A stretch of 64,000 bases of DNA from Micromonospora chalcea (GTDB lineage Bacteria; Actinomycetota; Actinomycetes; Mycobacteriales; Micromonosporaceae). Location: the NCBI RefSeq assembly GCF_002926165.1, contig NZ_MAGP01000067.1, positions 47,700-111,699 of the forward strand, written 5' to 3'. Below, piece by piece: positions 1-8,831 of this stretch (positions are counted from its first letter, which is position 1; each line of letters begins with the position of its first letter). The position numbers and the translations under genes are program-made. The notes beneath the pieces are model-generated. The model made no database searches. It saw only the letters and a program-made list of their open reading frames with translations, and was not told the DNA's origin.

Positions 1-931
1 CGAAGTACGCGGCCAGGTTGTTGCCGTACGTCCGGTCACCGCCGCTGGCCACGCCGCCGAAGCCGTTCTTCTGGGCGGCGAAGTCGCAGGCCCGCCCCTT
101 CGGGTGCTCGCCCGAGCCGCTGGGCCGGTGGCACGAGACGTACCTGGTGAAACCGGCCGCCTTGGCCTGCTGCAGCGCGTGCAGCGTCCGCGGGGTGATG
201 CAGCCGTTGGCCGGGGTCGGGTCGTTGACGCTGCACGACTCCGACGGCCACGAGCCGTCCGAGTTGCGTGGCGCGGGCTTCGCGTTCTTGTTTGAGGTGC
301 CCTGGACGCTGCTGCCGCCGCTGCTGTTGTTGCGGGCGGAACGTTCGTTGGCCACTTCGAGCGCGCGCTCGGCCTGCTCCTTGCGCTTGCCCATCACCTC
401 GACCTGCTTGCGTTGCTCGCGGATCTCGGTGTCGAGCGCGGCCCGGGTGCGGGTGGCCTCGTCCCGGGTGGTGATCAGCTCGCGCACCGTGCGGTCCTCG
501 TGCGCGGCGACCTGTTCCAGCGTGGCGGCCCGGTCCATGAAGCCCGCCGGGCTGCTGCTGTCGAGCAGCGCGGCGGCGGTGCCGAGCCGGCCGGCGCGGT
601 ACGCCACCCCGGCGATCTCACCGACCTTGGCGTCACGTACGGCCAGCTCGGCGCCGACCTTCGCGAGCTGGTCGTTGAGCTGCTTCTGGCGGTTCACCGA
701 CCGGTTCAGCGCGGCCTTCGCCTCCAGCCAGCCCTTGCTGGCCGCGTCGAGTTGGGCGCGCAGCTCGGGCGTGCCGCCCTCGTCGTCGCCGGGCGCGGCG
801 GCGAGCAGGCCGGTCCGGGGCGCCGCCGAGGCGGGGGAGGCCGGAACGGTCGCGACGCCGACAGTCAGCGTCGCGACGAGCAGGGCCGCCAACCGGGCGG
901 CCGTCCGTCGTACAGGTGCCACTGGGGGCAT
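1..931 (-). CDS. Secreted coiled-coil cell-wall-associated protein, 3' end outside window
   Basis: The visible 310 residues begin with a signal peptide (RR near position 10, hydrophobic run, cleavage near ASAAP around residue 37), then a long charged alpha-helical region (about residues 55-195) of the type seen before NlpC/P60 or other wall-lytic domains, then a Ser/Asn-rich linker and a Cys-containing C-terminal domain with CHRPSGSGEHPKGRACDF, a motif found in actinobacterial secreted proteins. The HPKGRACDF part resembles a D-Ala-D-Ala peptidase-like metal site (HxxGxxxD), so a peptidoglycan-acting role is plausible but inferred. The start ATG at 931 has GGAAGG about 10 bases upstream. The c-di-AMP riboswitch just upstream supports a cell wall role, because this riboswitch class commonly controls wall-remodelling genes in actinobacteria. 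The gene runs off the left edge, so its full length is unknown. Confidence 0.8.
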   Translation of the reverse strand, partial: MPPVAPVRRTAARLAALLVATLTVGVATVPASPASAAPRTGLLAAAPGDDEGGTPELRAQLDAASKGWLEAKAALNRSVNRQKQLNDQLAKVGAELAVRDAKVGEIAGVAYRAGRLGTAAALLDSSSPAGFMDRAATLEQVAAHEDRTVRELITTRDEATRTRAALDTEIREQRKQVEVMGKRKEQAERALEVANERSARNNSSGGSSVQGTSNKNAKPAPRNSDGSWPSESCSVNDPTPANGCITPRTLHALQQAKAAGFTRYVSCHRPSGSGEHPKGRACDFAAQKNGFGGVASGGDRTYGNNLAAYF

Positions 932-944
932 TCACATGTCCTTC

Positions 945-1080
945 CGTCAACCGCCGACCGGGTTAGCTGACGGGTTCGGGACGGAAGATCCCTACCGCTG
1001 ACGCGGATGCACCCCACGTACGTGGTTCCCCGGCTCGCCCCTTCGGGCGATTAGGCGACGGCCACCCCACCTGCGCCGGT
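945..1080 (-). promoter_or_regulatory. Cyclic di-AMP riboswitch (ydaO-yuaA type)
   Basis: The minus-strand leader between about 1080 and 945 carries the conserved blocks of the ydaO/yuaA class in order: TAATC followed by a short GC hairpin, GAGCCGGGGAACC, ACGTGGGGTGCATC, GGTAGGG, and CCGAACCCGTCAGCTAACC, followed by GGCGG and the ribosome binding site. This class binds cyclic di-AMP and normally turns expression off when the ligand is high; in actinobacteria it precedes resuscitation-factor and NlpC/P60-type genes. The downstream gene is a secreted coiled-coil wall protein, which fits. A possible -10 (TACACT at 1174-1179, minus strand) lies upstream, but no convincing -35 was found. Confidence 0.88.
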
Positions 1081-1210
1081 GACGCCGGTGGCTGCGGCCG
1101 CGACCGAGCCTACCGGCGCGGCCCGGGCGTGGCTCCGTTGCGCAGTGCCGCATGGTGGGGCAAAACCGGCATAAGTGTACAGCAGTCACGGTGATTTAAG
1201 TCTGCCCTAA

Positions 1211-2125
1211 TCACCACTCGGTCTTTCTGCACACTCCGGCTGACGCTCCGGGTTCGACCTGCAACGTGGCGTGATCGATGGAGAAGTCCTCGTGCAGCGC
1301 CGTCCGCGCGGCGGCCAGCACCCCGGCCGGGTCCACGCCCGGGTCGGTGGTCAGGTGCGCCGAGGCCACCTCCATGCCCGAGGTGAGCGTCCAGACGTGC
1401 AGGTCGTGCACCTCGGCCACGCCGGGGACCGCGGCCAGCCGGTCGTGCACGGCGGTCACCTGGAGGTGCTCCGGCGCCGCCTGCACCAGGATGCGCACCG
1501 CGGCCCGGCCGAGCCGCCAGGTGCGCGGCAGGATGAACAGGCCGATCCCGACGGCGACCAGTGGGTCCGCCCACCACCAGTCGGTCACCGCGATGACCAG
1601 CGCCGCGGCGATCACGCCGAGCGAGCCGAGCAGGTCGCCGAGCACCTCCAGGTACGCGCCGCGCAGGTTGATGCTCTCCTTCGCCCCGGCGCGCAGCAGC
1701 GCGAAGGCGACGATGTTGGCGAGCAGGCCGAGCACCGCCACCACGAGCATCGGGCCGGCCAGCACCTCCGGCGGCTCGCCGAAGCGGCGTACCGCCTCGA
1801 TCAGGACGTAGACCGCGACGGCGCCGAGCAGCACGGCGTTGGCGAGGGCGGCGAGCACCTCCAGCCGGTAGAGGCCGAACGTGCGCTGCGGGTCGGTGCC
1901 GGCGCGCCGGGTGGCGGTGATCGCCGCGAGGGCCATGCCGATGCCGAGCACGTCGGTGAACATGTGCCCGGCGTCGGAGAGCAGGGCGAGCGAGCCGGTG
2001 GTGAAGGCGGCCACCGCCTCGACCACCATCAGGACGGCGAGCAGCGCGAACGCGGCCCAGAGCCGGCCTGCGTGGCGGTGTGCCGCGTTGGCCACCGCGC
2101 TGCTGTGGTCATGACCTGCGCCCAC
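1211..2125 (-). CDS. Cation diffusion facilitator (CDF) metal efflux transporter
   Basis: A 304-residue CDF/CzcD-type membrane protein that exports divalent metals such as zinc by proton antiport. It has six hydrophobic segments, a His-containing N-terminus (GHDHSS), the TM2 metal motif SDAGHMFTD, and a C-terminal cytoplasmic domain with VHDLHVWTLTSG and the late HATLQVE stretch. In TM5 the usual HxxxD pair reads EVLGD, a Glu in place of His; this variant occurs in actinobacterial members and may shift metal preference. GTG at 2125 is chosen because GGAGG lies 8 bases upstream; an in-frame GTG at 2173 lacks such a site. No metal-responsive regulator is adjacent. Confidence 0.9.
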   Translation of the reverse strand: MGAGHDHSSAVANAAHRHAGRLWAAFALLAVLMVVEAVAAFTTGSLALLSDAGHMFTDVLGIGMALAAITATRRAGTDPQRTFGLYRLEVLAALANAVLLGAVAVYVLIEAVRRFGEPPEVLAGPMLVVAVLGLLANIVAFALLRAGAKESINLRGAYLEVLGDLLGSLGVIAAALVIAVTDWWWADPLVAVGIGLFILPRTWRLGRAAVRILVQAAPEHLQVTAVHDRLAAVPGVAEVHDLHVWTLTSGMEVASAHLTTDPGVDPAGVLAAARTALHEDFSIDHATLQVEPGASAGVCRKTEW

Positions 2126-2219
2126 GCCAACACCCTCCCTGCCGCGTACCGGCCGGGCCCAATGTATGCTCACATCGCTATGTATGCAAGTGAACTGTGG
2201 GTGGCGCGGGCGTGGCCCC

Positions 2220-4337
2220 TCACCCCACCGGGTCGAGCGTGGTGAGGCGCTGGGTCGCCCGGGACAGCGCCACGTAGAGCGTGCGCACGCCCGAGCCCGG
2301 ATCGGCCCGGATCTCGCTCGGCGCCACCAGCACCACGCCGTCGTACTCCATGCCCTTGGCCTGGAGGCTGGTCACCACCTGGAGCCGGCCCGCGCCGAGC
2401 GCGCCCAGCCAGCCGGCCACCTCGTCCCGGCGCGGCACCGGCGTGATCACGCCGACGGTGCCCTCCACCTGGCCGAGCAGCGCCTCGGCCGCCTCGACGG
2501 TGGCCGCCGGCAGCTCGGCGGCGGGCACCGTGCGCTCGACCGGCGGAACGCCGGTGGACCGGACCGCGTCGGGCAGCGGCAGATCCGGGTAGAGCCGGCG
2601 GATCTCCGCCGCCGCCACCGCGAAGATCTCCGCCGAGTTGCGGTAGTTGGTGGTCAGCTCGTAGCGGTGCCGCTTGCGCCGGCCCAGCGCCTGGTCCCGG
2701 GCCCGGTCCAGCTCCTGCGGGTCGCCGGTCCAGGCGGTCTGCGCCGGGTCACCGACCACCGTCCAGGACGCCAGCCGCCCGCGCCGGCCGATCATCCGCC
2801 ACTGCATCGGCGAGACGTCCTGCGACTCGTCCACCACCACGTGCGCGTAGTCGCGGTAGTCGGCCGGACGCTCCCGCGCCGCCGCGCGGGCGGCGCGCTG
2901 CCGATCGGCGTACGTGCTCAGCTCGCGCACGCCACCGGCGAGCTGGTACGGGTCGCGCTTGGGCCGGGCCCGCTGCACCGGCTTGCCCAGCAGCGCGTCC
3001 AGCTCGTCCAGCAGCGCGATGTCCGCCACCGTCAGCCCGTCGGTCGCGAGCGTGCGGTACGCCTGCCCGAGCAACCGGATCTCGGCCGAGGAGAGGATCC
3101 CCCCGGCGTAGCGGCGCAGCCGGTCCGGGCGGGCCAGCCAGTCCAGCACGTGCCGGGGGTGCAGCCGGGGCCACCACGCCTTGAGGAACTCGCGGAACTC
3201 CGGCCGCTCGATGATCTCGTCCTCGAACGCGGGCTGCTCCGGCAGCCGGCCCACCCGCAGCGTGCGGGCCTGCGCGTAGAGCGCGGCGAGCACCGCGTCG
3301 AACGCCGCCCGGCGTACCTCGTTGCGGCGCGCGCCCCGGGCCAGCGTCCGGTCCCGGATCGCGTCCAGCGCGGGGCGCTCCAGGCGCAGCAGCTCACCCC
3401 GGTACAGCAGGCGCAGCTCGGCGGGGGAGTCCGGCACCGCGTCGCGGACCGCGCGTTCCAGCACCCGGCGCATCCGCAGCGAGCCCTTCACCGCCGCCAC
3501 GTCCGGCGGGTCGGTCCGCGACGCGGACAGGCCGGGGAAGAGCGAGCCGAGCGAGTGCAGCGTGGCGGTCTCCTCGCCCAGTGAGGGCAGCACCGAGGCG
3601 ATGTACTCGACGAACACGCCGGACGGGCCGACCACCAGGATGCCGCCGCCGGCGTACCGGGCCCGGTCGGAGTAGAGCAGGTACGCGGCCCGGTGCAGCG
3701 CCACCGCCGTCTTGCCGGTCCCCGGGCCGCCGGAGACGATCGTGACGCCGTTGCCGGGGGAGCGGATCGCCTCGTCCTGCTCGCGCTGGATGGTGGCGAC
3801 GATGTCGCGCATGCCCCGGCCGGTGGCCCGGGACAACGTGGCCAGCAGCGCCCCGTCACCGACCACCGCCATGTCCGGCGGCGCGGCCTCCGGGTCCAGC
3901 AGGTCGTCCTCGATCCGGGTGACCTTCTCCGAGGCCGACTGGATCGTGCGCCGGCGCACCACGCCGCGCGGCTCGGCGGGCGTGGCCTGGTAGAACGCGG
4001 CGGCGGCGGGCGCCCGCCAGTCCACCACCAGCGTCTCCGCGTCCACGCCCCGCACGCCCAGGCGGCCGACGTGCAGCACCTGCCCGGTACGCAGGTCCAG
4101 CCGCCCGAACACCAGCCCCTCGTGCTCGGCGTCCAGCACGTGCCGGCGCTGGGCGGCGTGGAAGACCATCGCGTCCCGCTCGACCAGCGCGCCGAAGTTG
4201 CCGACCCGGGCCAGCCGGTAGCCCTCCCGCTCGGCGTCGGCCGCCGACCGGCGCAGTTCGGCCAGCCGGGCGTACACCCGGTCGAGGTGGCGCTGCTCGG
4301 CGGCGATCTCCCGGTCCAGCGTGGTCTGGTCGGTCAA
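2220..4337 (-). CDS. helD: HelD-family RNA polymerase-associated ATPase (UvrD/Rep-like superfamily 1)
   Basis: A 705-residue superfamily 1 helicase-like protein matching HelD, which recycles stalled RNA polymerase from DNA or RNA and in some actinobacteria contributes to rifamycin tolerance. The N-terminus is a charged antiparallel coiled-coil (about residues 1-50) of the kind that enters the polymerase secondary channel. Walker A is GGPGTGKT at about residues 203-210, Walker B is VVDESQD, and the C-terminal motifs include YELTTNYRNSAEI, GVITPVPR and a final EYDGVVLV/ALSRATQ block. Start TTG at 4337 is chosen because AGGAG lies about 8 bases upstream and the residues before it show no conservation. 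It stands alone, with divergent or unrelated neighbours. Confidence 0.9.
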   Translation of the reverse strand: MTDQTTLDREIAAEQRHLDRVYARLAELRRSAADAEREGYRLARVGNFGALVERDAMVFHAAQRRHVLDAEHEGLVFGRLDLRTGQVLHVGRLGVRGVDAETLVVDWRAPAAAAFYQATPAEPRGVVRRRTIQSASEKVTRIEDDLLDPEAAPPDMAVVGDGALLATLSRATGRGMRDIVATIQREQDEAIRSPGNGVTIVSGGPGTGKTAVALHRAAYLLYSDRARYAGGGILVVGPSGVFVEYIASVLPSLGEETATLHSLGSLFPGLSASRTDPPDVAAVKGSLRMRRVLERAVRDAVPDSPAELRLLYRGELLRLERPALDAIRDRTLARGARRNEVRRAAFDAVLAALYAQARTLRVGRLPEQPAFEDEIIERPEFREFLKAWWPRLHPRHVLDWLARPDRLRRYAGGILSSAEIRLLGQAYRTLATDGLTVADIALLDELDALLGKPVQRARPKRDPYQLAGGVRELSTYADRQRAARAAARERPADYRDYAHVVVDESQDVSPMQWRMIGRRGRLASWTVVGDPAQTAWTGDPQELDRARDQALGRRKRHRYELTTNYRNSAEIFAVAAAEIRRLYPDLPLPDAVRSTGVPPVERTVPAAELPAATVEAAEALLGQVEGTVGVITPVPRRDEVAGWLGALGAGRLQVVTSLQAKGMEYDGVVLVAPSEIRADPGSGVRTLYVALSRATQRLTTLDPVG

Positions 4338-4461
4338 CGCGGATGCTCCTGTGGTCGGACGGCACGACGGGCTGAATGAGGGTACGGGCCCCCGGCAACC
4401 GCAGCGCCGGGGCATGCCGTCCGCGTGGCGTACGTCAGTGCCGTTCCGGAGCGGGAGACGC

Positions 4462-5367
4462 TCAGAGGCGGGCCGCCGGACGGCCGGTCAGCACCCGGTC
4501 CAGCACCCCGGCCACGGCGTCGTTCACCTGGTCCGGGCGCTCCATCATCAGCATGTGACCGGCGCCCGGGCAGACGGTCAGCTCCGTGGTGGGCAGCGCC
4601 GCCGAGATCGACTCGGCGCACGGCGGCGGGGTGAGCCGGTCCCGGTCCCCGACCAGCGCGGCGGCCGGCAGCCCGCCCAGCGCGGCGAGCGTCTCCAGCC
4701 GGTGCTGCGCCCCGATCGAGGCGCGGAACCCGCCGATCGAGCGCAGCGTGGCCCGGGCCACCGCCGAGGTGACCAGCCGGATGTCCGCGGGGTCGCAGCG
4801 GTCGCCGAACAGCATCCAGCGGATGCTCGGGCGCAGCGCGCGCAGCAGGGCGTGCGGTGGCCGCCAGCCGCCGCACCGGGCCAGCACCCCGGCGCCGGTG
4901 GTCTCGGCGAGCCGGATCAACCTCGTGATGCGGGGGGACAGGCCGTAGACGGTGTGCGTGTGCCCCTCGGCGGTGGTCGAGACGAAGACCAGCCCGGCGG
5001 TACGCGCCGCGAACCGGTCGGCGTGGCGGTGGGCGTACTCCATCACCGTCATTCCGCCCATCGAGTGCCCGACCAGCACGATCGGCCCGGACGGGGCGAT
5101 CTCGTCGACCACGGTGGCGAGGTCGTCGCCGAGCTGGGCGAGCGTGGCGTCGCGCAGCGCCAGGCAGCTCGACCGGCCGTGGCCGCGCGCGTCGTAGGTG
5201 ACCAGGCGGACCCGGTCGCCGAACCGTTCCCGCAGCTCGGCGACCTGACGGTGCCAGCTGCGGCCGTCGAGCGTCCAGCCGTGCAGCATCAGCACGGTGA
5301 CCTCGGCGTCGACCGGCCCGGTGACCGTCACGTGCAGGCGTACACCGTCCGGAAGCCGCAGTTCCAT
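4462..5367 (-). CDS. Alpha/beta hydrolase
   Basis: A 301-residue alpha/beta-hydrolase fold protein with the oxyanion segment LMLHGWTLDG (about 26-35), nucleophile elbow GHSMGG (Ser about 102), the late acid in GDRDRLTPP and the catalytic His in PGAGHMLMMERP. The substrate is unknown; esters, lactones or haloalkanes are all possible in this fold. ATG at 5367 follows a GGGGGTGGG purine-rich stretch; a longer reading from 5439 adds 24 residues without a ribosome binding site. No operon partner: the upstream small gene ends with its own hairpin. Confidence 0.82.
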   Translation of the reverse strand: MELRLPDGVRLHVTVTGPVDAEVTVLMLHGWTLDGRSWHRQVAELRERFGDRVRLVTYDARGHGRSSCLALRDATLAQLGDDLATVVDEIAPSGPIVLVGHSMGGMTVMEYAHRHADRFAARTAGLVFVSTTAEGHTHTVYGLSPRITRLIRLAETTGAGVLARCGGWRPPHALLRALRPSIRWMLFGDRCDPADIRLVTSAVARATLRSIGGFRASIGAQHRLETLAALGGLPAAALVGDRDRLTPPPCAESISAALPTTELTVCPGAGHMLMMERPDQVNDAVAGVLDRVLTGRPAARL

Positions 5368-5532
5368 GTCGCCCACCCCCGAGCCGTCCGGTTCGCGTCC
5401 ACCGGATGTCCCGGCGGTGACACCGGCGTTACCCGCCATGACACCACGGCAACCGGGGCGGGGAGAAGATTCGCGTCCGCCGGCGATCCGCCACCGGTGA
5501 GGTGACGCTGCTGCCGCAGGAGCAGACGCGAA

Positions 5533-5562
5533 ACCGCCCGCCGGGTGATCCCGGCGGGCGGT
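5533..5562 (-). terminator. Strong GC hairpin, probable terminator
   Basis: A perfect 13-bp stem (ACCGCCCGCCGGG, loop TGAT, then its complement) lies just after the stop of the minus-strand gene at 5587-5916 and is followed on that strand by TTTCG. It is probably the transcription terminator of that gene. Confidence 0.7.
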
Positions 5563-5586
5563 CGCGGTGGTGCGGGTGAAGGGCGC

Positions 5587-5916
5587 TCAGCCCTCGAAGA
5601 CGCCGGCCTCGACCAGGCGCTTCTCGGTGGCCTCCCAGCCGTGGTCCGGGTGGGCGGCGGCGAGGCCGTTGATCTCAGCCCGGATCTTGGTGGCGTGGCC
5701 GGCGGCGGCCAGCACCCGGATCTCCTCGACGAAGGCCTCGGAGTCGGTGCGCAGGTGCACGGTCTTGCCGTTGGTCAGGTTGCGCACGTAGGCGTGCTTG
5801 CCGCCGTTGAGCGGGATCAGGTACTTGAACTCGCCCAGCACGCTGAGGGCGCCACCCTGGCCAGCCTGGCCGGCCCGGACTGACGCGCGCGCGGTCTTAG
5901 AGGTGTTGCTCGCCAC
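5587..5916 (-). CDS. Conserved small actinobacterial protein of unknown function
   Basis: A 109-residue protein. After a basic, Ser/Ala-rich N-terminus comes a conserved-looking core with GEFKYLIPLNGGKHAYVRNL and TVHLRTDSEAFVEEIRVL, then AHPDHGWEATEKRLVEAGVF. I recognise it only as a conserved hypothetical; no catalytic motif is visible. GTG at 5916 is preceded by AAGGAG at ideal spacing, which decides the start over a longer reading from 6045. It is monocistronic, with a terminator hairpin downstream. Confidence 0.75.
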   Translation of the reverse strand: MASNTSKTARASVRAGQAGQGGALSVLGEFKYLIPLNGGKHAYVRNLTNGKTVHLRTDSEAFVEEIRVLAAAGHATKIRAEINGLAAAHPDHGWEATEKRLVEAGVFEG

Positions 5917-6247
5917 GGAGGTACTCCTTGCAGACGTACGGTGGGGACGGAAGGCCGTCCGGGGGCTGTGCGAGTGACGCCCGGGTTGAGCGCCTGCCCG
6001 CGAAGATGTACGGCGGCACACAGAACCGCCCAGAGAACTGTACACGACCGCGACACCTGGCTGGTCGTCGCGGCGTCAGAGGGCACAACCGGCTCCACCT
6101 CCCGGGTATTTCCCGCCGGCTGGGACCGGCGAATTTTCCGATTCGCTGGCGCACCACCAGCCACACGGGTCATCATGTGTGTCCAGGTACCACTCGGTAG
6201 GACGAGGTCGTAGGGGAAGACGCACCTCGGCTCACCGGGAGGTCACC
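5917..6247. other. Divergent intergenic region
   Basis: This 331-base gap separates two divergently transcribed conserved genes and should hold both promoters. I see no RNA gene, repeat or convincing ORF. A TACAGT hexamer (minus strand, about 6034-6039) could be a -10 for the leftward gene, but no good -35 accompanies it. Confidence 0.5.
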
Positions 6248-6739
6248 GTGCCAACGCGTGGCGTCGTATACGTCCACTCGACCCCGCTCGCCGTGTGCTC
6301 GCACGTCGAGTGGGCGATCGCGCGCGTCCTCGCCGCGCCGGTCAACCTGCACTGGACGGCGCAGCCCGCCGATCCGGGCGCTCGTCGCGCCGAGTGCGGC
6401 TGGACCGGCAGCCCGGGGACCGGCGCGGAGCTGGCCGCTGCCCTCCGGCAGTGGCCCATGATCCGTTTCGAGGTCACCGAGGAACCCAGTCCCGGCGTCG
6501 ACGGCGAGCGTTTCATGTACGTACCGGGCCGGGGCCTGTTCCGGGCCGCCGTCGGCGCGGCCGGTGACATCCAGCTCGGCGAGGACCGGCTGCGCAGCCT
6601 GATGGCCGCCGCGCGCAGCCCGGAGGCGCTCGCCCACGCGCTGGACAAGGCGCTGGGCACCGCCTGGGACGCCGAACTGGAGCCCTACCGTTACGCCGGC
6701 GACGGCGCCCCGGTGACGCTGCTCACCCGGGTCGGGTGA
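6248..6739 (+). CDS. DUF3145 family protein
   Basis: A 163-residue protein opening with the family signature TRGVVYVHS and HVEWAIARVL, and containing FEVTEEPSPGVDGERFMYVPGRGLF near the middle. DUF3145 is an actinobacteria-restricted, usually cytoplasmic family of unknown function, and the length matches the family. GTG at 6248 has GGGAGG at 7-12 bases upstream; the in-frame start at 6179 would add unconserved Arg-rich residues. The lipoprotein gene follows 33 bases downstream and may be co-transcribed, although it has its own possible promoter. Confidence 0.88.
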   Translation: MPTRGVVYVHSTPLAVCSHVEWAIARVLAAPVNLHWTAQPADPGARRAECGWTGSPGTGAELAAALRQWPMIRFEVTEEPSPGVDGERFMYVPGRGLFRAAVGAAGDIQLGEDRLRSLMAAARSPEALAHALDKALGTAWDAELEPYRYAGDGAPVTLLTRVG

Positions 6740-6772
6740 CGGCGGCCGAGTTGCCCCGATACGGTGGGCCGC

Positions 6773-8497
6773 GTGTCGATTTCCCCGCGGCGCTCCGCCG
6801 TCGCGCTCGCCGCACTGACCGCGCTGCTCGTCTCCGGGTGCTCGGACGGGCCGGACCGGCCCCGTCCCACCCCGACGAGTCCGGCGCCGTCGTCGGCCGC
6901 GCCCGCGCCGAGCGAGTCCCCGGCCGCTGACCCGGCCGCCCGCGCCGCCGCGCTGGTCGGCACGCTGAGCGACGAGGACCTGGTCGGGCAGGTGCTGATG
7001 CCGTACGCCTACGGCAGCTCGGCCACCGAGGTCTCGGCCGGCTCGGCGGCCGGCAACCGCGCGCTGGCCGGCGTCGACACCCCCGCCGAGATGGTGGCGA
7101 AGTACCGGCTCGGCGGCGTCATCCTGGTCGGCTTCAGCGCCGACGACCCCACCTCCGGCAACCAGGCCACCACGAACGTCGACAACCCGAAGCAGGTCCG
7201 GGCGCTCACCGACGGGCTGCGCGCCGCCGCCGGCAAGCTGCCCGCCGGCGCCGCGCCGTTCCTGATCGGCACCGACCAGGAGTACGGCGTGGTCACCCGG
7301 ATCACCGACGGCGTGACGCTGCTGCCCAGCCCGCTCGCGGCCGGCGCCGCCGGGAACCCGGCGCTGACCGAGGCCGCCTGGCGGGCCGCCGGGGCCGAGC
7401 TGGCCGCGATGGGCATCAACCTCGACTTCGCCCCGGTCGCCGACGTGCTCGTCACCCGCAGCACGGTGATCGGCTCCCGGTCCTTCGGCGCGGACCCGGC
7501 GACCGCGTCCCCCCAGGTGGCCGGCGCGGTACGCGGCCTGCAGGCCGAGGGCGTCGGCGCGGCGGTCAAGCACTTCCCCGGGCACGGCCTGAGCGCCGAG
7601 GACTCGCACACCGAGCTGCCCGTGATCAAGCAGTCCCGCGCCGATCTGGACCGGATCGCGTTCCCGCCGTTCCGGGCCGGGATCGGCGCCGGGGCCATGG
7701 CGGTGATGTCGGCCCACCTGGACGTGAAGGCGGTCGACCCGGGCACCCCCGCCACGTTCTCCCGCAAGCTGCTCACCGACGTGCTGCGCGGCCAGCTCGG
7801 CTTCCAGGGCGTGGTGATCACCGACGGGATGAACATGGCCCCGGCCAAGAAGTGGTCACCCGGTGAGGCGGCCGTGCGCGCGCTCAACGCCGGCAACGAC
7901 CTCATCCTGATGACGCCGAACGTCACCCAGGCGTACGACGGGCTGCGCGCCGCGCTCAAGGACGGCTCGCTGCCCCGCGCCCGCCTGGTCGAGGCGGTCA
8001 CCCGGGTGCTCACCATGAAGTTCCGGCTGGCCGGGCGGGACACGCCCGCGCTGTCCACGCTCGACGGCGCCGACCACCGCAAGGCCGCCGACGACCTGGC
8101 CACCGCCGCGGTGACTGTGCTGCGCGGCAAGTGCGGCGGCGCGGTGACCGGACCGGTCAGCGTGACCTCCTCCGGTGGCCGGGAGCGCACCCGCAAGCTG
8201 CTGACCGAGGCGCTCACCGCGGCCGGCGTCAAGGTGGTGCCCTCCGGCGGCACGGTGGTGCACCTGGTCGGGTACGGCGACGGCGCGAAGGACCTGCGCG
8301 CCGACGCAGCCGTGACGGTGGCGATGGACACGCCGTACGTGCTGTCCGGGGCGAAGTCCCCGACGCTGATGGCGACCTACTCGTCCACCCGGGCCTCGAT
8401 GAACGGCCTCGCCGCGGTGCTCGCCGGCAAGGCCCGCCCGGGCGGCCGCTCCCCGGTGCCGGTCTCCGGCCTGCCCGCCACCACCTGCCGCACCTGA
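6773..8497 (+). CDS. Glycoside hydrolase family 3 lipoprotein, NagZ-like beta-N-acetylhexosaminidase
   Basis: A 574-residue secreted lipoprotein. The N-terminus has a signal peptide ending in a lipobox (LVSGC, Cys about residue 23), then a Pro/Ser/Ala linker to about residue 60. The GH3 domain follows, with KHFPGHG, the His-containing SAEDSHTELP loop of the NagZ catalytic dyad, and the nucleophile in VITDGMNM. An additional C-terminal part (about 440-574) resembles the second domain of long GH3 proteins. The likely role is trimming of cell-wall muropeptides or chitooligosaccharides outside the membrane. GTG 6773 and GTG 6764 are both possible; a TACGGT hexamer at 6760-6765 with GTGACG 18 bases upstream would place transcription start near 6773, suggesting a leaderless message. 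Confidence 0.88.
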   Translation: MSISPRRSAVALAALTALLVSGCSDGPDRPRPTPTSPAPSSAAPAPSESPAADPAARAAALVGTLSDEDLVGQVLMPYAYGSSATEVSAGSAAGNRALAGVDTPAEMVAKYRLGGVILVGFSADDPTSGNQATTNVDNPKQVRALTDGLRAAAGKLPAGAAPFLIGTDQEYGVVTRITDGVTLLPSPLAAGAAGNPALTEAAWRAAGAELAAMGINLDFAPVADVLVTRSTVIGSRSFGADPATASPQVAGAVRGLQAEGVGAAVKHFPGHGLSAEDSHTELPVIKQSRADLDRIAFPPFRAGIGAGAMAVMSAHLDVKAVDPGTPATFSRKLLTDVLRGQLGFQGVVITDGMNMAPAKKWSPGEAAVRALNAGNDLILMTPNVTQAYDGLRAALKDGSLPRARLVEAVTRVLTMKFRLAGRDTPALSTLDGADHRKAADDLATAAVTVLRGKCGGAVTGPVSVTSSGGRERTRKLLTEALTAAGVKVVPSGGTVVHLVGYGDGAKDLRADAAVTVAMDTPYVLSGAKSPTLMATYSSTRASMNGLAAVLAGKARPGGRSPVPVSGLPATTCRT

Positions 8498-8554
8498 CCG
8501 CCGCCGCCGGTAACTCGGGTGCGGCCCGGGGCGGCCGGCTGGCAGGGTGGCGCC

Positions 8555-8773
8555 ATGGGAGAGGCAGCACAGGGATTCCGGTACGTCGAGCGCGCCGACG
8601 GCACGGTGGTGATCACGCATCACGGCCGGGTCGCGAGCACGCTTCGCGGCGGCCGGGCGGCGCAGTTCCTGGCCGAGGTCGACGACGATCCGCAGCTGGC
8701 CATGGCCCGGTGGACCGGCAACTACCGGCGGGGCAACGAGCGCACCGCCCGCCTACACCCCCGCAACCGCTGA
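8555..8773 (+). CDS. Small conserved actinobacterial protein of unknown function
   Basis: A 72-residue protein with FRYVERADGTVVITHHGRVA and LRGGRAAQFLAEV, ending in a basic tail. It has the look of a compact cytoplasmic protein seen widely in actinobacteria, with no recognised function. ATG at 8555 follows GGCAGGGTGG, a usable ribosome binding site. It lies 57 bases after the GH3 gene and may form its last cistron; the inverted repeat at 8777 follows directly. Confidence 0.65.
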   Translation: MGEAAQGFRYVERADGTVVITHHGRVASTLRGGRAAQFLAEVDDDPQLAMARWTGNYRRGNERTARLHPRNR

Positions 8774-8776
8774 GGT

Positions 8777-8830
8777 GTAAGGAAGGGCCCCTTCTTAACA
8801 GCCGACTGTTAAGAAGGGGCCCTTCCTTAC
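8777..8830. repeat. GGGGCCC-family repeat, inverted pair between convergent genes
   Basis: Two copies of the unit face each other (8777-8800 and 8807-8830; unit ending TGTTAAGAAGGGGCCCTTCC), separated by GCCGAC, giving a perfect 24-bp stem. It sits between the convergent ends of the 8555-8773 gene and fabF and could act as a bidirectional terminator. Related copies are at 17415, 20775 and 56907. Confidence 0.9.
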
Positions 8831-8831
8831 G

